A stretch of DNA of 64,000 bases, from NCBI RefSeq assembly GCF_004364285.1, contig NZ_SOBE01000001.1, positions 682,001-746,000 of the forward strand. Reading direction: 5' to 3'. This DNA is from Frigoribacterium sp. PhB116. GTDB taxonomy: Bacteria > Actinomycetota > Actinomycetes > Actinomycetales > Microbacteriaceae. The notes beneath the pieces were generated by a model that worked only from the letters and a program-made list of their open reading frames with translations, had not been told where the DNA came from and made no database searches. The translations under genes were made by a program, and so were the position numbers. Positions 29,959 through 39,706 of the stretch are shown here, one piece after another (position 1 is the stretch's first letter; every line of letters begins with the position of its first letter).

Positions 29959-30912
29959 CTAGAAGCCCAGGGGATCTTGATTCTCTACCGGGTGCGGCTT
30001 CACTGTAGCACCCCGCAGGTCGACGGCGAGCATGACGGCGCGCCAGTCGGACAGGGAGTGCTCGGCCACGAGATCCGCTGCGAAGAGGCGCTGCGCGGGG
30101 TCGCTCCCGAGCACCAGCAGCGACGGCCCCGCGCCGGACACGACCGCGGCCAGGCCGGCGTCCCGCAGCATGGTGATCAGCGCGTCGGTCTCGGGCATGG
30201 CGCTCGCCCGGTAGCTCTGGTGGAGCCTGTCCTCCGTGGCGGCGAGCAGCAGCTCGGGGCTCTGGATCAGCGCCGCCACGAGCAGCGCGGAGCGGGACAC
30301 GTTGAACGTCGCGTCCTCGTGCGGCACCGACGCGGGCTGGAGGCTGCGTGCGAGCTTCGTCGAGAGGGTCGACTCCGGCACGAACACGACGGGAGACACG
30401 CCCCGGTGCACGAGCAGGCGCTTGTGGGCGGGGCCCGACGAGGTCATCCACGCGATGGTCAGCCCGCCGAAGAGCGCCGGGGCGACGTTGTCGGGGTGTC
30501 CTTCCATCTCGGTGGCCACCCGCAGCAGGTCGGCGGAGGAGAACTCGACCACCCCCTCCAGCAGGCCCTTGGCCGCGACGACGCCGGAGACGATGGCGGC
30601 GGCCGACGAGCCGAGGCCGCGCCCGTGCGGGATCACGTTGCGGGCCTCGAGCCGGAGACCCGGCAGCGGCTGGCCGACGGATGCGTAGGCCGCGGCGATC
30701 GCCTGCACGACGAGGTTGCCCTCGTCGGTGGGGACCTCGCCTGCCCCGACGCCCTCGACGTGCACCTCGACGCCCGAGCCCGTGGTCGTGGTGACCACGA
30801 GCTCGTCGTAGAGCGAGACGGCGAGCCCGAGCGTGTCGAAGCCGGGGCCGAGGTTCGCCGAGGTCGCCGGCACCCGGACCAGCACCGACCGCACGTCGCC
30901 CGCTCGGGTCAT
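29959..30912 (-). CDS. thrB: homoserine kinase
   Basis: 317 aa from the ATG at 30912, which has GAGG 7 nt upstream; a GTG two codons earlier is too close to that site. GHMP-kinase motifs: VPATSANLGPGFDTLGLA at the N-terminus, the ATP loop IPHGRGLGSSAAAIVSG, and VVSGAGPSLLVL near the C-terminus. It phosphorylates homoserine for threonine synthesis. It lies 13 nt after thrC within the hom-thrC-thrB operon. Confidence 0.96.
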   Translation of the reverse strand: MTRAGDVRSVLVRVPATSANLGPGFDTLGLAVSLYDELVVTTTTGSGVEVHVEGVGAGEVPTDEGNLVVQAIAAAYASVGQPLPGLRLEARNVIPHGRGLGSSAAAIVSGVVAAKGLLEGVVEFSSADLLRVATEMEGHPDNVAPALFGGLTIAWMTSSGPAHKRLLVHRGVSPVVFVPESTLSTKLARSLQPASVPHEDATFNVSRSALLVAALIQSPELLLAATEDRLHQSYRASAMPETDALITMLRDAGLAAVVSGAGPSLLVLGSDPAQRLFAADLVAEHSLSDWRAVMLAVDLRGATVKPHPVENQDPLGF

Positions 30913-30925
30913 CAGCACGCCTCGG

Positions 30926-32008
30926 TCACGCAGAGGCCGGGACGAGCCCGAGCACCTCGGCGACGCGCGAGGTGTCGCTCTCGACGACCGTCGGCGTGAC
31001 CTCGGAGCCGTCGGCGCGACGGAGGGCCCACTGCGGGTCCTTGAGGCCGTGGCCGGTGACCGTGAGGACGACCGTCGCGCCCGCCGGGACGACGCCCGCG
31101 TCGGAGCGCTCGAGCAGGCCCGCCACGCTGATCGCCGAGGCCGGCTCGACGAAGACGCCGACCTCGGCCGCCAGGATCTTCTGGGCGGCGAGGATCGCCT
31201 CGTCCGTGATCGCTCCGAACCAGCCGTTCGTGAGGTCGCGGGCCTCGAGGGCCAGCTGCCAGGAGGCGGGGTTGCCGATCCGGATCGCGCTCGCGATGGT
31301 CTCGGGGTGCTTCACGACCTCGCCGGCCACGATCGGCGCCGAGCCGGAGGCCTGGAAGCCGAACACCCGCGGCAGGCGGGTGGACCGACCGGCCTCGACG
31401 TCCTCGCGGTAGCCGCGGGTGTAGGCCGTGTAGTTGCCGGCGTTGCCCACGGGGAGGAAGTGGAAGTCGGGGGCGTCGCCGAGCACGTCGACGACCTCGA
31501 ACGCGGCCGTCTTCTGGCCCTCGATGCGGTCGTTGTTGACCGAGTTCACGAGGTGCACCGGGTAGTTCTCGGCCAGGTCGCGCGCGATGTCGAGGCAGTC
31601 GTCGAAGTTGCCCTGGATCTGGATCAGCTGACCGTCGTGGGCGACGGCCTGGCTCAGCTTGCCCATGGCGATCTTGCCCTCGGGCACGAGCACCGCGGCG
31701 GTGATGCCGGCGTGCGCGGCGTAGGCGGCGGCCGACGCCGACGTGTTGCCGGTCGACGCGCAGATGACGGCCTTGGCGCCGTGCTCGACCGCCTTCGAGA
31801 TGGCCATCGTCATCCCGCGGTCCTTGAAGGAGCCGGTCGGGTTCATGCCCTCGTACTTGACGAACACCTTCGCCCCGGTGCGCGCGGACAGCGCCGGCGC
31901 CGGGATGAGGGGCGTGCCGCCCTCGCCGAGGGTGACGACCGGGGTCGCCTCCGTCACGTCGAGACGGTCGGCGTACTCGCGCAGGACACCCTGCCACTGG
32001 TGGGCCAT
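30926..32008 (-). CDS. thrC: threonine synthase
   Basis: 360 aa. PLP-binding lysine in [14 protein letters not shown], phosphate-binding glycines in [14 protein letters not shown], and the C-terminal [12 protein letters not shown]. It converts O-phosphohomoserine to threonine. Length and motifs match the short class II (Mycobacterium/Bacillus-type) enzyme. The ATG overlaps the hom stop by one base (TGATG). Confidence 0.97.
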   Translation of the reverse strand: MAHQWQGVLREYADRLDVTEATPVVTLGEGGTPLIPAPALSARTGAKVFVKYEGMNPTGSFKDRGMTMAISKAVEHGAKAVICASTGNTSASAAAYAAHAGITAAVLVPEGKIAMGKLSQAVAHDGQLIQIQGNFDDCLDIARDLAENYPVHLVNSVNNDRIEGQKTAAFEVVDVLGDAPDFHFLPVGNAGNYTAYTRGYREDVEAGRSTRLPRVFGFQASGSAPIVAGEVVKHPETIASAIRIGNPASWQLALEARDLTNGWFGAITDEAILAAQKILAAEVGVFVEPASAISVAGLLERSDAGVVPAGATVVLTVTGHGLKDPQWALRRADGSEVTPTVVESDTSRVAEVLGLVPASA

Positions 32009-33342
32009 CAGGCTCCTTCGACTCTCAGGACGCTCGTGACGGAGTTCACGACCGCGGTGTTGCGGAGGGCGACGACCGTGGCGGCGAGGTCGGACTCGCG
32101 GGCACGGTGGGTGCCGATGATCAGGGTAGCGGTCGCGGGGGGCGCCTCCTCGTCACGTGACGCGCCGGGCTCGAGCCCGCCGGTCTGCTCGACGCTGTGC
32201 ACGCTGACGCCGTGCTGGCTGAGCACCGTCGCGACCTCGGCGAGGACGCCGGGCTGGTCCGCGACGTCGAGGGTGATCTGGTATCGGGTGACGACGTGGC
32301 CGATGGGCAGCACGGCCAGGTCGGCCTGGGTCGACTCGGCGACGCCGGGGCCGCCGATGACGTGTCGGCGCGCGGCGGACACGAGGTCGCCGAGCACCGC
32401 CGAGGCGGTCTCAACTCCCCCGGCGCCGGCGCCGTAGAACATGAGGTCGCCGGCGGCCTCGGCCTCGACGAACACCGCGTTCTTCGCCCCGTGGACGGCG
32501 GCCAGCGGGTGGTCGAGCGGGACGAGCGCCGGGTAGACGCGTGCGCTCACGCCGTCCACGCCGTCCGAGTCGGTGAGCCGCTCGCAGATCGCCAGGATCT
32601 TGACCACGTAGCCGGCCTTGCGCGCAGCCTGCACCTGCTCGTGCGTCACGGACGTGATGCCCTCGCGGTGCACGGCCGAGAGCGGCACCGTCGTGTGGAA
32701 GGCGAGGCTCGCGAGGATGGCCGCCTTCTGCGCGGCGTCGAAGCCCTCGATGTCGGCCGTCGGGTCGGCCTCGGCGTAGCCGAGGGCCGTCGCGGTCGCC
32801 AGGGCGTCCTCGAGCGTGTCGCCGTCGGTGTCCATCCGGTCGAGGATGAAGTTGGTCGTGCCGTTGACGATGCCCATGATCCGGCGGATCCGGTCGCCGG
32901 CGAGGCTGTCGCGGAGCGGTCGGATGATGGGGATGGCGCCGGCGACGGCCGCCTCGTAGTAGAGCTGGGCGCCGACCTGCTCGGCCGCCGCGAAGAGCTC
33001 GGGGCCGTGGTGCGCGAGCAGCGCCTTGTTGCCCGTGACGACGTCGGCGCCCGACAGCAGCGCCTGCAGCACGTGGTGGCGGGCCGGCTCGAGCCCGCCC
33101 ATGAGCTCGACGACGATGTCGGCCCCGAGGATCAGCGACTCGAGGTCGGTGGTGAACAGCTCGCGCGGCAGGTCGACGTCGCGGGGCGCGTCGACGTCGC
33201 GGACCCCGATGCCGACCAGCTGCAGGCCGGCGCCGGCGCGACCCGCCAGCTCGTCGGCGTGCTCGAGGAGCAGGCGGGCCACCTGCGACCCGACCGATCC
33301 GGCGCCCAGCAGGGCGACCCTCACGTCGCGGTATTCGTCCAT
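32008..33342 (-). CDS. hom: homoserine dehydrogenase
   Basis: 444 aa. The NAD(P)-binding motif is [15 protein letters not shown], the catalytic region includes [14 protein letters not shown] and [28 protein letters not shown], and the C-terminus has an ACT domain ([21 protein letters not shown]) for threonine feedback. It reduces aspartate semialdehyde to homoserine. The operon hom-thrC-thrB is preceded by lysA, which draws on the same precursor. Confidence 0.97.
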   Translation of the reverse strand: MDEYRDVRVALLGAGSVGSQVARLLLEHADELAGRAGAGLQLVGIGVRDVDAPRDVDLPRELFTTDLESLILGADIVVELMGGLEPARHHVLQALLSGADVVTGNKALLAHHGPELFAAAEQVGAQLYYEAAVAGAIPIIRPLRDSLAGDRIRRIMGIVNGTTNFILDRMDTDGDTLEDALATATALGYAEADPTADIEGFDAAQKAAILASLAFHTTVPLSAVHREGITSVTHEQVQAARKAGYVVKILAICERLTDSDGVDGVSARVYPALVPLDHPLAAVHGAKNAVFVEAEAAGDLMFYGAGAGGVETASAVLGDLVSAARRHVIGGPGVAESTQADLAVLPIGHVVTRYQITLDVADQPGVLAEVATVLSQHGVSVHSVEQTGGLEPGASRDEEAPPATATLIIGTHRARESDLAATVVALRNTAVVNSVTSVLRVEGA

Positions 33343-33425
33343 GGTGTTCCGTTCTGTGGAGGCGACCCGGTCGGGGCGCCGTGAGCTGAGGGGCAGGGGT
33401 GGTCGGGAGACGTGCGCCGCGAGGC

Positions 33426-34829
33426 TCAGTCGAGGCCGGCGTCGCGGGCGAGCAGGTCGGCCTCGGTCTCACCGCGGACGATGACCCGCGAGGCCCCGTC
33501 ACGCACCGCGACGACCGGGGGCCGCCCGACGTGGTTGTAGTTGCTCGCGAGGCTCCAGCAGTACGCGCCCGTCGCGGGTACGCCGAGCAGGTCGCCCGGC
33601 ACGACGTCGGCGGGCAGGTACTCGGCCAGCACGACGAGGTCGCCGCTCTCGCAGTGCTTGCCCGCGACCCGGACGAGGGCAGGGGCCGCCGAGGAGGCGC
33701 GGCTCACCACGCGTGCGGAGTAGTCGGCCTCGTAGAGGGCCGGCCGGGCGTTGTCGCTCATCCCGCCGTCGACGCTGACGTAGCGACGGACGGCGGTCTC
33801 GCCGGTCTGCTCGTCGACCGTGACCGCGACGTCCTTGACCGTGCCCACCGTGTAGAGGGTCGTGCCGGACGGCCCGGCGATCACCCGGCCGGGCTCGACG
33901 GCGACCACGGGCAGCGGGATGCCGAGCCGCGCGCACTCGGCCGCGACGATGTCGGCCAGCGCGGCGGCGAGCTCGTCGAGGGGCCGCGCGTCGTCGACCG
34001 ACGTGTAGGCGATGCCGAAGCCGCCGCCGAGGTTGAGCTCGGGGACCGGACCGTCGACGAGCAGCTCGGCGTGGAGGGCCAGGAGCCGCCGCGCGGCCTC
34101 GCCGAAGCCGTCCGAGCCGAAGATCTGGGAGCCGATATGGGAGTGCAGGCCGAGGAGCCGCAGCGACGGCCGGCTGCGGATGTCCGCCACCACGGCGGGT
34201 GCGTCGGCGAGGGTGATGCCGAACTTCTGGTCCTCGCGGGCCGTCGCGAGGTAGTCGTGGGTCGACGCGTGCACGCCGCTGTTGACGCGGACGCGGACGG
34301 ACTGGACGACGCCGTGACGGGCCGCGGCCTCGGCCACCCGCACCACCTCCTCCGCGTTGTCGACGACGATGTTGCCGATGCCCGCCGCGACGGTGCGGTC
34401 GATCTCGGCCAGCGACTTGTTGTTGCCGTGGAACGCCATGCGCGAGGGCTCGACCCCGGCCGCCGCGGCGACGGCGAACTCGCCGCCGGTGCAGATGTCG
34501 ACGCGCAGGCCCGCCTCGGCGACCCAGCGGGCGACCTCGACGGACAGGAAGGCCTTGGCGGCGTAGTACACGACCGCGCTGGTGCCGACGCGTCCGAGCT
34601 CTCGGTCGAACGCCTCCTTCGCGCCGCGGGCGCGCCCTCTGAAGTCGTCCTCGTCGACGACGTAGAGAGGACTGCCGTGACGGGCGACGAGCTCGGTGGC
34701 CCGGACGCCGGCGACGGCGACGACGCCGTCGTCGCCACGGCGGGCGCCGTGCGACCAGACCGAGCGGTCGAGCGCGTCGACGTCGTCGGGCTCGAGCAGC
34801 CAGTCGGGAGCGAGGGGGTTGGGCGACAC
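33426..34829 (-). CDS. lysA: diaminopimelate decarboxylase
   Basis: 467 aa, GTG start with GAGG 6 nt upstream. PLP lysine in VVYYAAKAFLS, HSHIGSQIF, the GGGFG-type loop LGGGFGIAY, and substrate residues near CESGD. It performs the last step of lysine synthesis, meso-diaminopimelate to L-lysine. The N-terminal extension of ~40 residues before LVARHGSPLYV is usual in actinobacteria. It is followed after 83 nt by hom. Confidence 0.97.
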   Translation of the reverse strand: MSPNPLAPDWLLEPDDVDALDRSVWSHGARRGDDGVVAVAGVRATELVARHGSPLYVVDEDDFRGRARGAKEAFDRELGRVGTSAVVYYAAKAFLSVEVARWVAEAGLRVDICTGGEFAVAAAAGVEPSRMAFHGNNKSLAEIDRTVAAGIGNIVVDNAEEVVRVAEAAARHGVVQSVRVRVNSGVHASTHDYLATAREDQKFGITLADAPAVVADIRSRPSLRLLGLHSHIGSQIFGSDGFGEAARRLLALHAELLVDGPVPELNLGGGFGIAYTSVDDARPLDELAAALADIVAAECARLGIPLPVVAVEPGRVIAGPSGTTLYTVGTVKDVAVTVDEQTGETAVRRYVSVDGGMSDNARPALYEADYSARVVSRASSAAPALVRVAGKHCESGDLVVLAEYLPADVVPGDLLGVPATGAYCWSLASNYNHVGRPPVVAVRDGASRVIVRGETEADLLARDAGLD

Positions 34830-34869
34830 GGGGACCTCGGTGGGGATCGGGAGGGGCGGGACGACGACG

Positions 34870-34875
34870 AGCCTA
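34870..34875 (-). promoter_or_regulatory. candidate -10 element of lysA-hom-thrCB
   Basis: Minus-strand TAGGCT in the 96-nt gap between the DUF2993 gene and lysA. It would give a leader of about 34 nt that includes the GAGG ribosome-binding site. Confidence 0.4.
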
Positions 34876-34925
34876 GCGACAGCGGCCGTCGGTGACGGAG
34901 CCCTGCGGCTGCCGGCGCCCCGGCA

Positions 34926-35693
34926 TCAGCTGCAGCTGCCCTTCGCGGCCAGGCCGGAGGAGGTGAGGGGCAGCCCGTCCGACCGGAGGCCGAGCTGCGC
35001 CCGGCCCGGCTCGACGTCGACCGACGTGAGCACCACGCCCGGGGGCAGCTGCTCGGCAACGCAGACGCGCTGGGCGAAGTCGCCGAGGAACGGCGTCAGG
35101 TCGAGCGACAGGGAGGTGTCGGGCAGCGACGCCCGCGTCGGGGTGAAGTCGAGGGCACGGCCGTCGTCGGCGATCGCGGGCGTGGCCGTCACGTCGACGG
35201 GCACCGGCCCGAGCAGGGGCACGTCGAAGCTGCGGGCGTAGGTCATCTCGCCGTCGCCGAGCGTCACGGTCGCGCCGGCGGACGAGACGCCCTCGAGCGA
35301 GCTCACCGTCGCGGAGTCGGCCGAGAGCGTGCCCGTGACCGCGCCGGAGGTGCCCTCGAGATCGGTGGGGACGTCGCTGACGTCGAACCGGAACGAGACG
35401 GGGTCGCCCGCCGAGCCCGAGGAGAGCGTCACGTCGTCGAGCGAGCCGTGCACGATCTGCCAGAGCACGGAGGTGCCGTGGACGTCGACGGCCACGTCGT
35501 CGAGGCCGGTCGCGGTCGAGATCTCGGCTGCGGCGCGCTGCTCGACCAGGCCGCGGGTCACGACGTCGGCGACGACCGCGAGGATCGCGAGCACCACCAG
35601 GACGCCGACCAGCACGAACAGACCGGCGGCGGCGCCCCGGGCACGGCGGCGCGGGACGGCCCGCTCGGCGAAGAAGTCGTCGACGTCGCTCAT
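34926..35693 (-). CDS. DUF2993 (LmeA-like) membrane-anchored protein
   Basis: 255 aa. A basic N-terminus (PRRRARGAAAG) precedes a membrane helix at residues ~24-46. The extracytoplasmic part is beta-rich with repeated V-x-V-x strands, as in DUF2993. The mycobacterial relative LmeA binds phospholipid and affects lipomannan elongation, so a periplasm-side lipid-binding role is possible. It follows argS by 7 nt on the same strand. The single Cys pair (residues VCVAEQ and GSCS) may form a disulfide. Confidence 0.75.
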   Translation of the reverse strand: MSDVDDFFAERAVPRRRARGAAAGLFVLVGVLVVLAILAVVADVVTRGLVEQRAAAEISTATGLDDVAVDVHGTSVLWQIVHGSLDDVTLSSGSAGDPVSFRFDVSDVPTDLEGTSGAVTGTLSADSATVSSLEGVSSAGATVTLGDGEMTYARSFDVPLLGPVPVDVTATPAIADDGRALDFTPTRASLPDTSLSLDLTPFLGDFAQRVCVAEQLPPGVVLTSVDVEPGRAQLGLRSDGLPLTSSGLAAKGSCS

Positions 35694-35700
35694 GCCCTCG

Positions 35701-37365
35701 TCACATCCGATCGGGAGCGGAGACTCCCAGGAGGCCGAGGCCGTTGCGGATGACCTGCCCGGCCGCGTCGTTGAGCCAGAGGCGCGTGCGGTGCAGGTCG
35801 GTCACCTCCTCGTCGCCGAGCGGAGTCACCCGGCAGCTGTCGTACCAGCGGTGGTACGAGCCTGCCAGTTCTTCGACGTAGCGAGCCACCCGGTGCGGCT
35901 CGCGGAGCTCGGCGGCCTGGACGACGACGCGCGGCAGCTCGGCCAGGGCGCCGAGGAGGGCGCTCTCGGTCTCGTGGACGAGCAGGGAGGCGTCGAACGC
36001 GTCGCGCGTCACGCCGGCGGCCTCGGCGTTGCGCGCCACGGACCGCGTGCGGGCATGCGCGTACTGGACGTAGAAGACGGGGTTGTCGTTGGTGCGCCGC
36101 GTCCAGAGGTCCAGGTCGATGTCGATCGAGCTGTTCACCGGGCTGCGCACCAGCGAGTAGCGGCCGGCGTCGATGCCGACGGCGTCGACGAGGTCCTCCA
36201 TCGTGACGACCGTCCCGGCGCGCTTCGACATGCGCATCGGCTCGCCGTCGCGGAGCAGGTTGACCATCTGGCCGATGAGGATCTCGAGGGCGACGCCCGG
36301 CTCGTCGCCGAACGCGGCGCACATCGCCATCATGCGGCCGACGTAGCCGTGGTGATCCGCGCCGAGCATGATCAGGTTGCGCTCGAAGCCGCGCTCGCGC
36401 TTGTCGAGGTAGTAGGCGAGGTCGCCCGCGATGTACGCCGCCTCGCCGTCCGTCTTGATGACGACCCGGTCGCGGTCGTCGCCGAACTCGCTGGTGCGCA
36501 GCCAGGTGGCGCCCTCGGCCTCGTAGATGTGCCCGAGCTCGCGGAGACGGGAGACGGCGCGCTCGACGGCCTTCGACTCATGCAGCTCGTTCTCGTGGAA
36601 GTAGACGTCGAAGTCGACGCCGAAGTCGTGCAGCGACTGCTTGATGTCGGCGAACATGAAGTCGACCCCGGCGGCCCGGAAGGCCTCCTGTGCCTCGTCG
36701 CGCGGCAGCGCGAGCACGTCGACGTCGGTCGCCGCGAGCACGCGGTCGGCGATGTCGGAGATGTACTGACCGCCGTAGCCGTCCTCCGGGGTCGGCTCGC
36801 CGAGCGCCCGGGCGACCAAGCTGCGCGCGAAGCGGTCGATCTGCCCGCCGTGGTCGTTGAAGTAGTACTCGCGGGTGACGAGCGCGCCCTGCGCCTCGAA
36901 GACGCGGGCGAGGCTGTCGCCCACGGCCGCCCAGCGGACGCCGCCCATGTGGATCGGCCCGGTCGGGTTCGCCGAGACGAACTCGAGGTCGATGGTGACG
37001 CCGTCGTAGTAGGTGCCGCGGCCGAACTCGGCGCCCTGCTCGACGATCGTCCGCGCGAGCAGGCCCGCGGCGGCCGCGTCGAGCCGCACGTTGACGAAGC
37101 CGGGGCCGGCGACGTCGACGTCGGACACGCCGTCGACCTCGGCCAGCTCGGCCGCGATCTCGGTCGCGAGGTCGCGCGGCGAGGCGCCGACCCGCTTGGC
37201 GAACTTCATCGCCACGTTGGTGGTCCAGTCGCCGTGGTCGCGGTTGCGGGGCCGCTCGAGCACGACGTCGGCGGGCGTCACGACGACGTCGGCGGGAACG
37301 CCTCGACGCTGGAGCACCCCGTCGACGACGGCGAGCAGGGACGTGGAGAGTTCGGCGGGAGTCAC
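35701..37365 (-). CDS. argS: arginyl-tRNA synthetase
   Basis: 554 aa class I synthetase. The HIGH-like signature is [13 protein letters not shown] and the KMSKS-like loop is MRMSKRAGT. The N-terminal Add-1 tRNA-recognition domain and the C-terminal DALR anticodon-binding domain ending [10 protein letters not shown] are present. It charges tRNA-Arg with arginine; a tRNA-Arg(CCG) gene lies 1.8 kb away. The GTG start at 37365 fits a -10 hexamer 8 nt upstream. Confidence 0.97.
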   Translation of the reverse strand: MTPAELSTSLLAVVDGVLQRRGVPADVVVTPADVVLERPRNRDHGDWTTNVAMKFAKRVGASPRDLATEIAAELAEVDGVSDVDVAGPGFVNVRLDAAAAGLLARTIVEQGAEFGRGTYYDGVTIDLEFVSANPTGPIHMGGVRWAAVGDSLARVFEAQGALVTREYYFNDHGGQIDRFARSLVARALGEPTPEDGYGGQYISDIADRVLAATDVDVLALPRDEAQEAFRAAGVDFMFADIKQSLHDFGVDFDVYFHENELHESKAVERAVSRLRELGHIYEAEGATWLRTSEFGDDRDRVVIKTDGEAAYIAGDLAYYLDKRERGFERNLIMLGADHHGYVGRMMAMCAAFGDEPGVALEILIGQMVNLLRDGEPMRMSKRAGTVVTMEDLVDAVGIDAGRYSLVRSPVNSSIDIDLDLWTRRTNDNPVFYVQYAHARTRSVARNAEAAGVTRDAFDASLLVHETESALLGALAELPRVVVQAAELREPHRVARYVEELAGSYHRWYDSCRVTPLGDEEVTDLHRTRLWLNDAAGQVIRNGLGLLGVSAPDRM

Positions 37366-37373
37366 GGTCGTCG

Positions 37374-37379
37374 ATCTTA
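37374..37379 (-). promoter_or_regulatory. candidate -10 of argS, near-leaderless
   Basis: Minus-strand TAAGAT ends 8 nt before the argS GTG. The message would be leaderless or nearly so; no ribosome-binding site is visible. Confidence 0.45.
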
Positions 37380-37461
37380 CCGGCTGGGCGCGGGGCGACC
37401 GGCGGATCGGTCGACCACCGGCCGAGCCGCGGTCGTCGGGACGGTGCGCGGGACGCGGCGG

Positions 37462-38247
37462 TCAGGCGGCGCGGAACACCTCGGCGGCCTGGGCCGCCAG
37501 CAGGGACAGGAGGAGCGGCAGCTGCGTCCGGTCGGCGCCGCGGTCTTCCGGGTGCCACTGCACGCCCGTGATCGGCGCGGTCTGGTGCTCCACGGCCTCG
37601 ACCCCGCCGTCGGCGGTGCGGGCGACGACTTCCAGGCCCTCGCCGACACGGTCGACGGCCTGGTGGTGCGCGCTGCGGACACGGGCCGTGGTGCTGCCGA
37701 ACGCCGCCGCGACGCGGCTGCCAGGGGCGAGCTCGACGTCGTGGTCGACCATGAGGCTCTCGACCGCTCCGGAGCCCCGGTGGGCGCCGTCGGCGTCGTC
37801 GAGGTGCGGCACGAGCGTGCCGCCGAGCGCCACGTCGATCACCTGGTGCCCGCGGCAGATGCCGAGCAGGGGGGTGGACCGCACGAGTGCACGACGCACG
37901 AGGGCGATCTGGCCGGCGTCCGCCTCCTCGTCGTGACGGCCCTCGCCCTCGTAGCCGCGGCGTCCGCCCCAGGTGACCGGATCGAGGTCCTCTCCTCCGG
38001 CGATCACGATCGCGGAGGCACCGTCGGTGACGCGGAGGAGCTCGGCGGCGCCGAGGTCGCCCGCTGCGAGACGCCGGGCGTCCCAGCCGAGCGCGATCGC
38101 GTCCTCGACGATCCGCTCGTTCAGCGTCTGGACGTACGCGTGGTACCGCGGAGCGTGGGGCCGGTGCGCCGTCACCTCGACCACGGCCAGCATCGGGCGC
38201 GCGGCGACGACGGCAGCGGACCCGGGGCGGACGAGGGAGGAGGTCAT
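37462..38247 (-). CDS. class I glutamine amidotransferase, gamma-glutamyl-GABA hydrolase type
   Basis: 261 aa. The nucleophile is in LLGICRGHQVIDVALGG, and the partner His/Glu are in GVQWHPED, with the HHQAVD motif typical of peptidase C26 (PuuD-like). IVIAGGEDLDP is the oxyanion-strand signature. Such enzymes hydrolyse gamma-glutamyl amides, for example in putrescine breakdown. No Puu pathway genes are adjacent, so the substrate is open. Confidence 0.88.
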   Translation of the reverse strand: MTSSLVRPGSAAVVAARPMLAVVEVTAHRPHAPRYHAYVQTLNERIVEDAIALGWDARRLAAGDLGAAELLRVTDGASAIVIAGGEDLDPVTWGGRRGYEGEGRHDEEADAGQIALVRRALVRSTPLLGICRGHQVIDVALGGTLVPHLDDADGAHRGSGAVESLMVDHDVELAPGSRVAAAFGSTTARVRSAHHQAVDRVGEGLEVVARTADGGVEAVEHQTAPITGVQWHPEDRGADRTQLPLLLSLLAAQAAEVFRAA

Positions 38248-38341
38248 GGCTCCATGCTCGTCGGCGGCCGCGGCCCTGGCCAGCTGTGTGTCGCGGCGTT
38301 ACGGCTCCGGCGTCGGCCCGACAGCAGAACCGGTCGCTGCC

Positions 38342-39037
38342 TCAGGGCCAGAGGGAGGCGCGGCGCCAGTCGTCGCCGACCCTGTCGTACCGCACGCGCA
38401 CCTGGTCGCGGCCCGTCATGGCCTGCCAGAACTCGACCGACACCGGAAGGACTCGGTACGCGGTCCAGTCGTCGGGCACGAGGTCGTCGTCGGCCTCCAC
38501 CTCGGCGCGGGCACGGTCGAGCGCCTCGTCGGCCGCCCGCACGTCGTCCACCTCCGTGCTCTGCGGCACGGCGACGGCGACGGCACGCGAGTCGGGGTGC
38601 CGGTGGCGGAAGTCCTGCTCCGCCACGTCCCGCGGGCCGGCGACCGCCGAGCCGGTGACGCGGACCTGCTGCCCCTGCGCCGCCCAGAAGAAGGTGAGCG
38701 CGACGCGCTCGTCCTCGGCGATCTGTCGGCCCTTCGGGCTCAGCGCCGACGAGGTGAACCAGAAGGCGTCGTCGACGTCCTTGAGCAGGAGCGTGCGGGC
38801 GGTGGGCCCCGAAGCCGTCGAGGCCGTCGACAACGTGAACGCGTGCGGCTGGACGACACCGGCGGCGACGGCGGCGTCGAGCCACTCGAGGAACAGCGAG
38901 ACCGGGTCGGCAGGCGTCGACGAGACATCGAGTTCGCGGACGTCGGGGCTCGGCGACGCCGCCCCTCTCACTCGGTCGCGGAACGAGGACGAGGACGAGG
39001 ACGAGGAGGCGCCGGGCGCGGAGTCGGGAGGAGTCAC
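38342..39037 (-). CDS. pyridoxamine 5'-phosphate oxidase family protein
   Basis: 231 aa from the GTG at 39037. The N-terminus has a run of eight serines after APGA. PNPOx features include PHAFTLSTA, GPTARTLLLKDVDDAFWFTS, SPKGRQIAEDERVALTFFW and the C-terminal WRRASLWP, close to the PdxH ending RLxP. FMN-dependent oxidation of PNP/PMP to PLP is likely, but the family also contains phenazine-biosynthesis (PhzG-like) members. The start is not certain, because an in-frame frame continues upstream toward the tRNA. Confidence 0.8.
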   Translation of the reverse strand: MTPPDSAPGASSSSSSSSFRDRVRGAASPSPDVRELDVSSTPADPVSLFLEWLDAAVAAGVVQPHAFTLSTASTASGPTARTLLLKDVDDAFWFTSSALSPKGRQIAEDERVALTFFWAAQGQQVRVTGSAVAGPRDVAEQDFRHRHPDSRAVAVAVPQSTEVDDVRAADEALDRARAEVEADDDLVPDDWTAYRVLPVSVEFWQAMTGRDQVRVRYDRVGDDWRRASLWP

Positions 39038-39105
39038 AGGACCAGCCTGCTCCCGTCCGGTCGCCGCGTCCGTCGACCACGTCCGTGACCGCGTGCAATC
39101 GCTGC

Positions 39106-39111
39106 TAGCCT
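39106..39111 (+). promoter_or_regulatory. candidate -10 of the tRNA-Arg gene
   Basis: TAGCCT lies 14 nt before the first base of the tRNA, the usual distance for a short 5' leader removed by RNase P. Confidence 0.4.
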
Positions 39112-39125
39112 TGTCGACGTCCCTG

Positions 39126-39197
39126 GCCCCCATAGCTCAGGGGATAGAGCACTGCCCTCCGGAGGCAGGGGCGAAGGTTCGAATCCTTCTGGGGGCA
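39126..39197 (+). tRNA. tRNA-Arg (anticodon CCG)
   Basis: A full cloverleaf can be drawn: acceptor GCCCCCA/TGGGGGC, D stem GCTC/GAGC, anticodon stem CTGCC/GGCAG with loop CTCCGGA (anticodon 39159-39161), and T arm GAAGG TTCGAAT CCTTC. The discriminator base is A. CCA is not encoded. It reads CGG, a frequent Arg codon in this GC-rich genome. Confidence 0.97.
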
Positions 39198-39226
39198 CAC
39201 GCACCACCTCGGCCGACCGGCCGGCA

Positions 39227-39262
39227 ACGACGAAGGCCCCGCTGATGCGGGGCCTTCGTCGT
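39227..39262. terminator. strong hairpin downstream of tRNA-Arg
   Basis: A perfect 16-bp stem (ACGACGAAGGCCCCGC pairing with its exact complement) closes on a TGAT loop, 29 nt after the tRNA. There is no T-run, but the stability and place indicate termination. It may act in both directions, because the small minus-strand gene ends just beyond it. Confidence 0.85.
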
Positions 39263-39318
39263 GCTGGTGGGCGGTCGGCCCCCGGCTCCGTTGCCGGCGG
39301 TCGACTCCTCGTCGCGGC

Positions 39319-39534
39319 TCAGCTGTACGTCAGCGCGATGACGGCGACGTCGAGCGTCCGGTACGCGCCCTCGGCACGGGTCGCCGAGCGAACGCGACCA
39401 CGGAGGACCTCGAAGCGCCCCTCGGTCTCGTGCACGAAGCCGATCACGCCGGCGGTGGGGGTGGACACCCGGTGGAAGCCGTCGCCCAGGGGCACGACCT
39501 CCGCTCGAGACGTCCTCTCAAGAACAGCACCCAT
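39319..39534 (-). CDS. small hypothetical protein
   Basis: 71 aa with a strong AGGAGG 5 nt before the ATG and a minus-strand TACTCT hexamer (39581-39586) about 47 nt upstream. The sequence is soluble and beta-rich (TPTAGVIGFVHETEGRFEVLRG; YRTLDVAVIALTYS at the end) with no Cys and no membrane segment. I do not recognise a family. The good expression signals argue that it is real. Confidence 0.65.
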   Translation of the reverse strand: MGAVLERTSRAEVVPLGDGFHRVSTPTAGVIGFVHETEGRFEVLRGRVRSATRAEGAYRTLDVAVIALTYS

Positions 39535-39706
39535 GATGTCCTCCTCAGGTCAGACGGCCTCGGGTCAGGCCGGTCTCCGGAGAGTACCCCGCGACGCCGC
39601 CGCGAAGCCCCGTGAACGGGGTACAGCCGGCAACGACCCCTCCTCGCCACTCCAGGACCGCCCGCTCACCACCCGTCGGCGGAACGGGTGTCGCAGGGGT
39701 ACGACG

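Noticed and set aside
30913-30918. thrB start at the GTG at 30918
   Set aside because: The GAGG ribosome-binding site is too close to it and is well spaced for the ATG at 30912.
34830-34925. Lysine riboswitch before lysA
   Set aside because: The gap is only 96 nt and shows no L-box-like helices; actinobacterial lysA normally lacks one.
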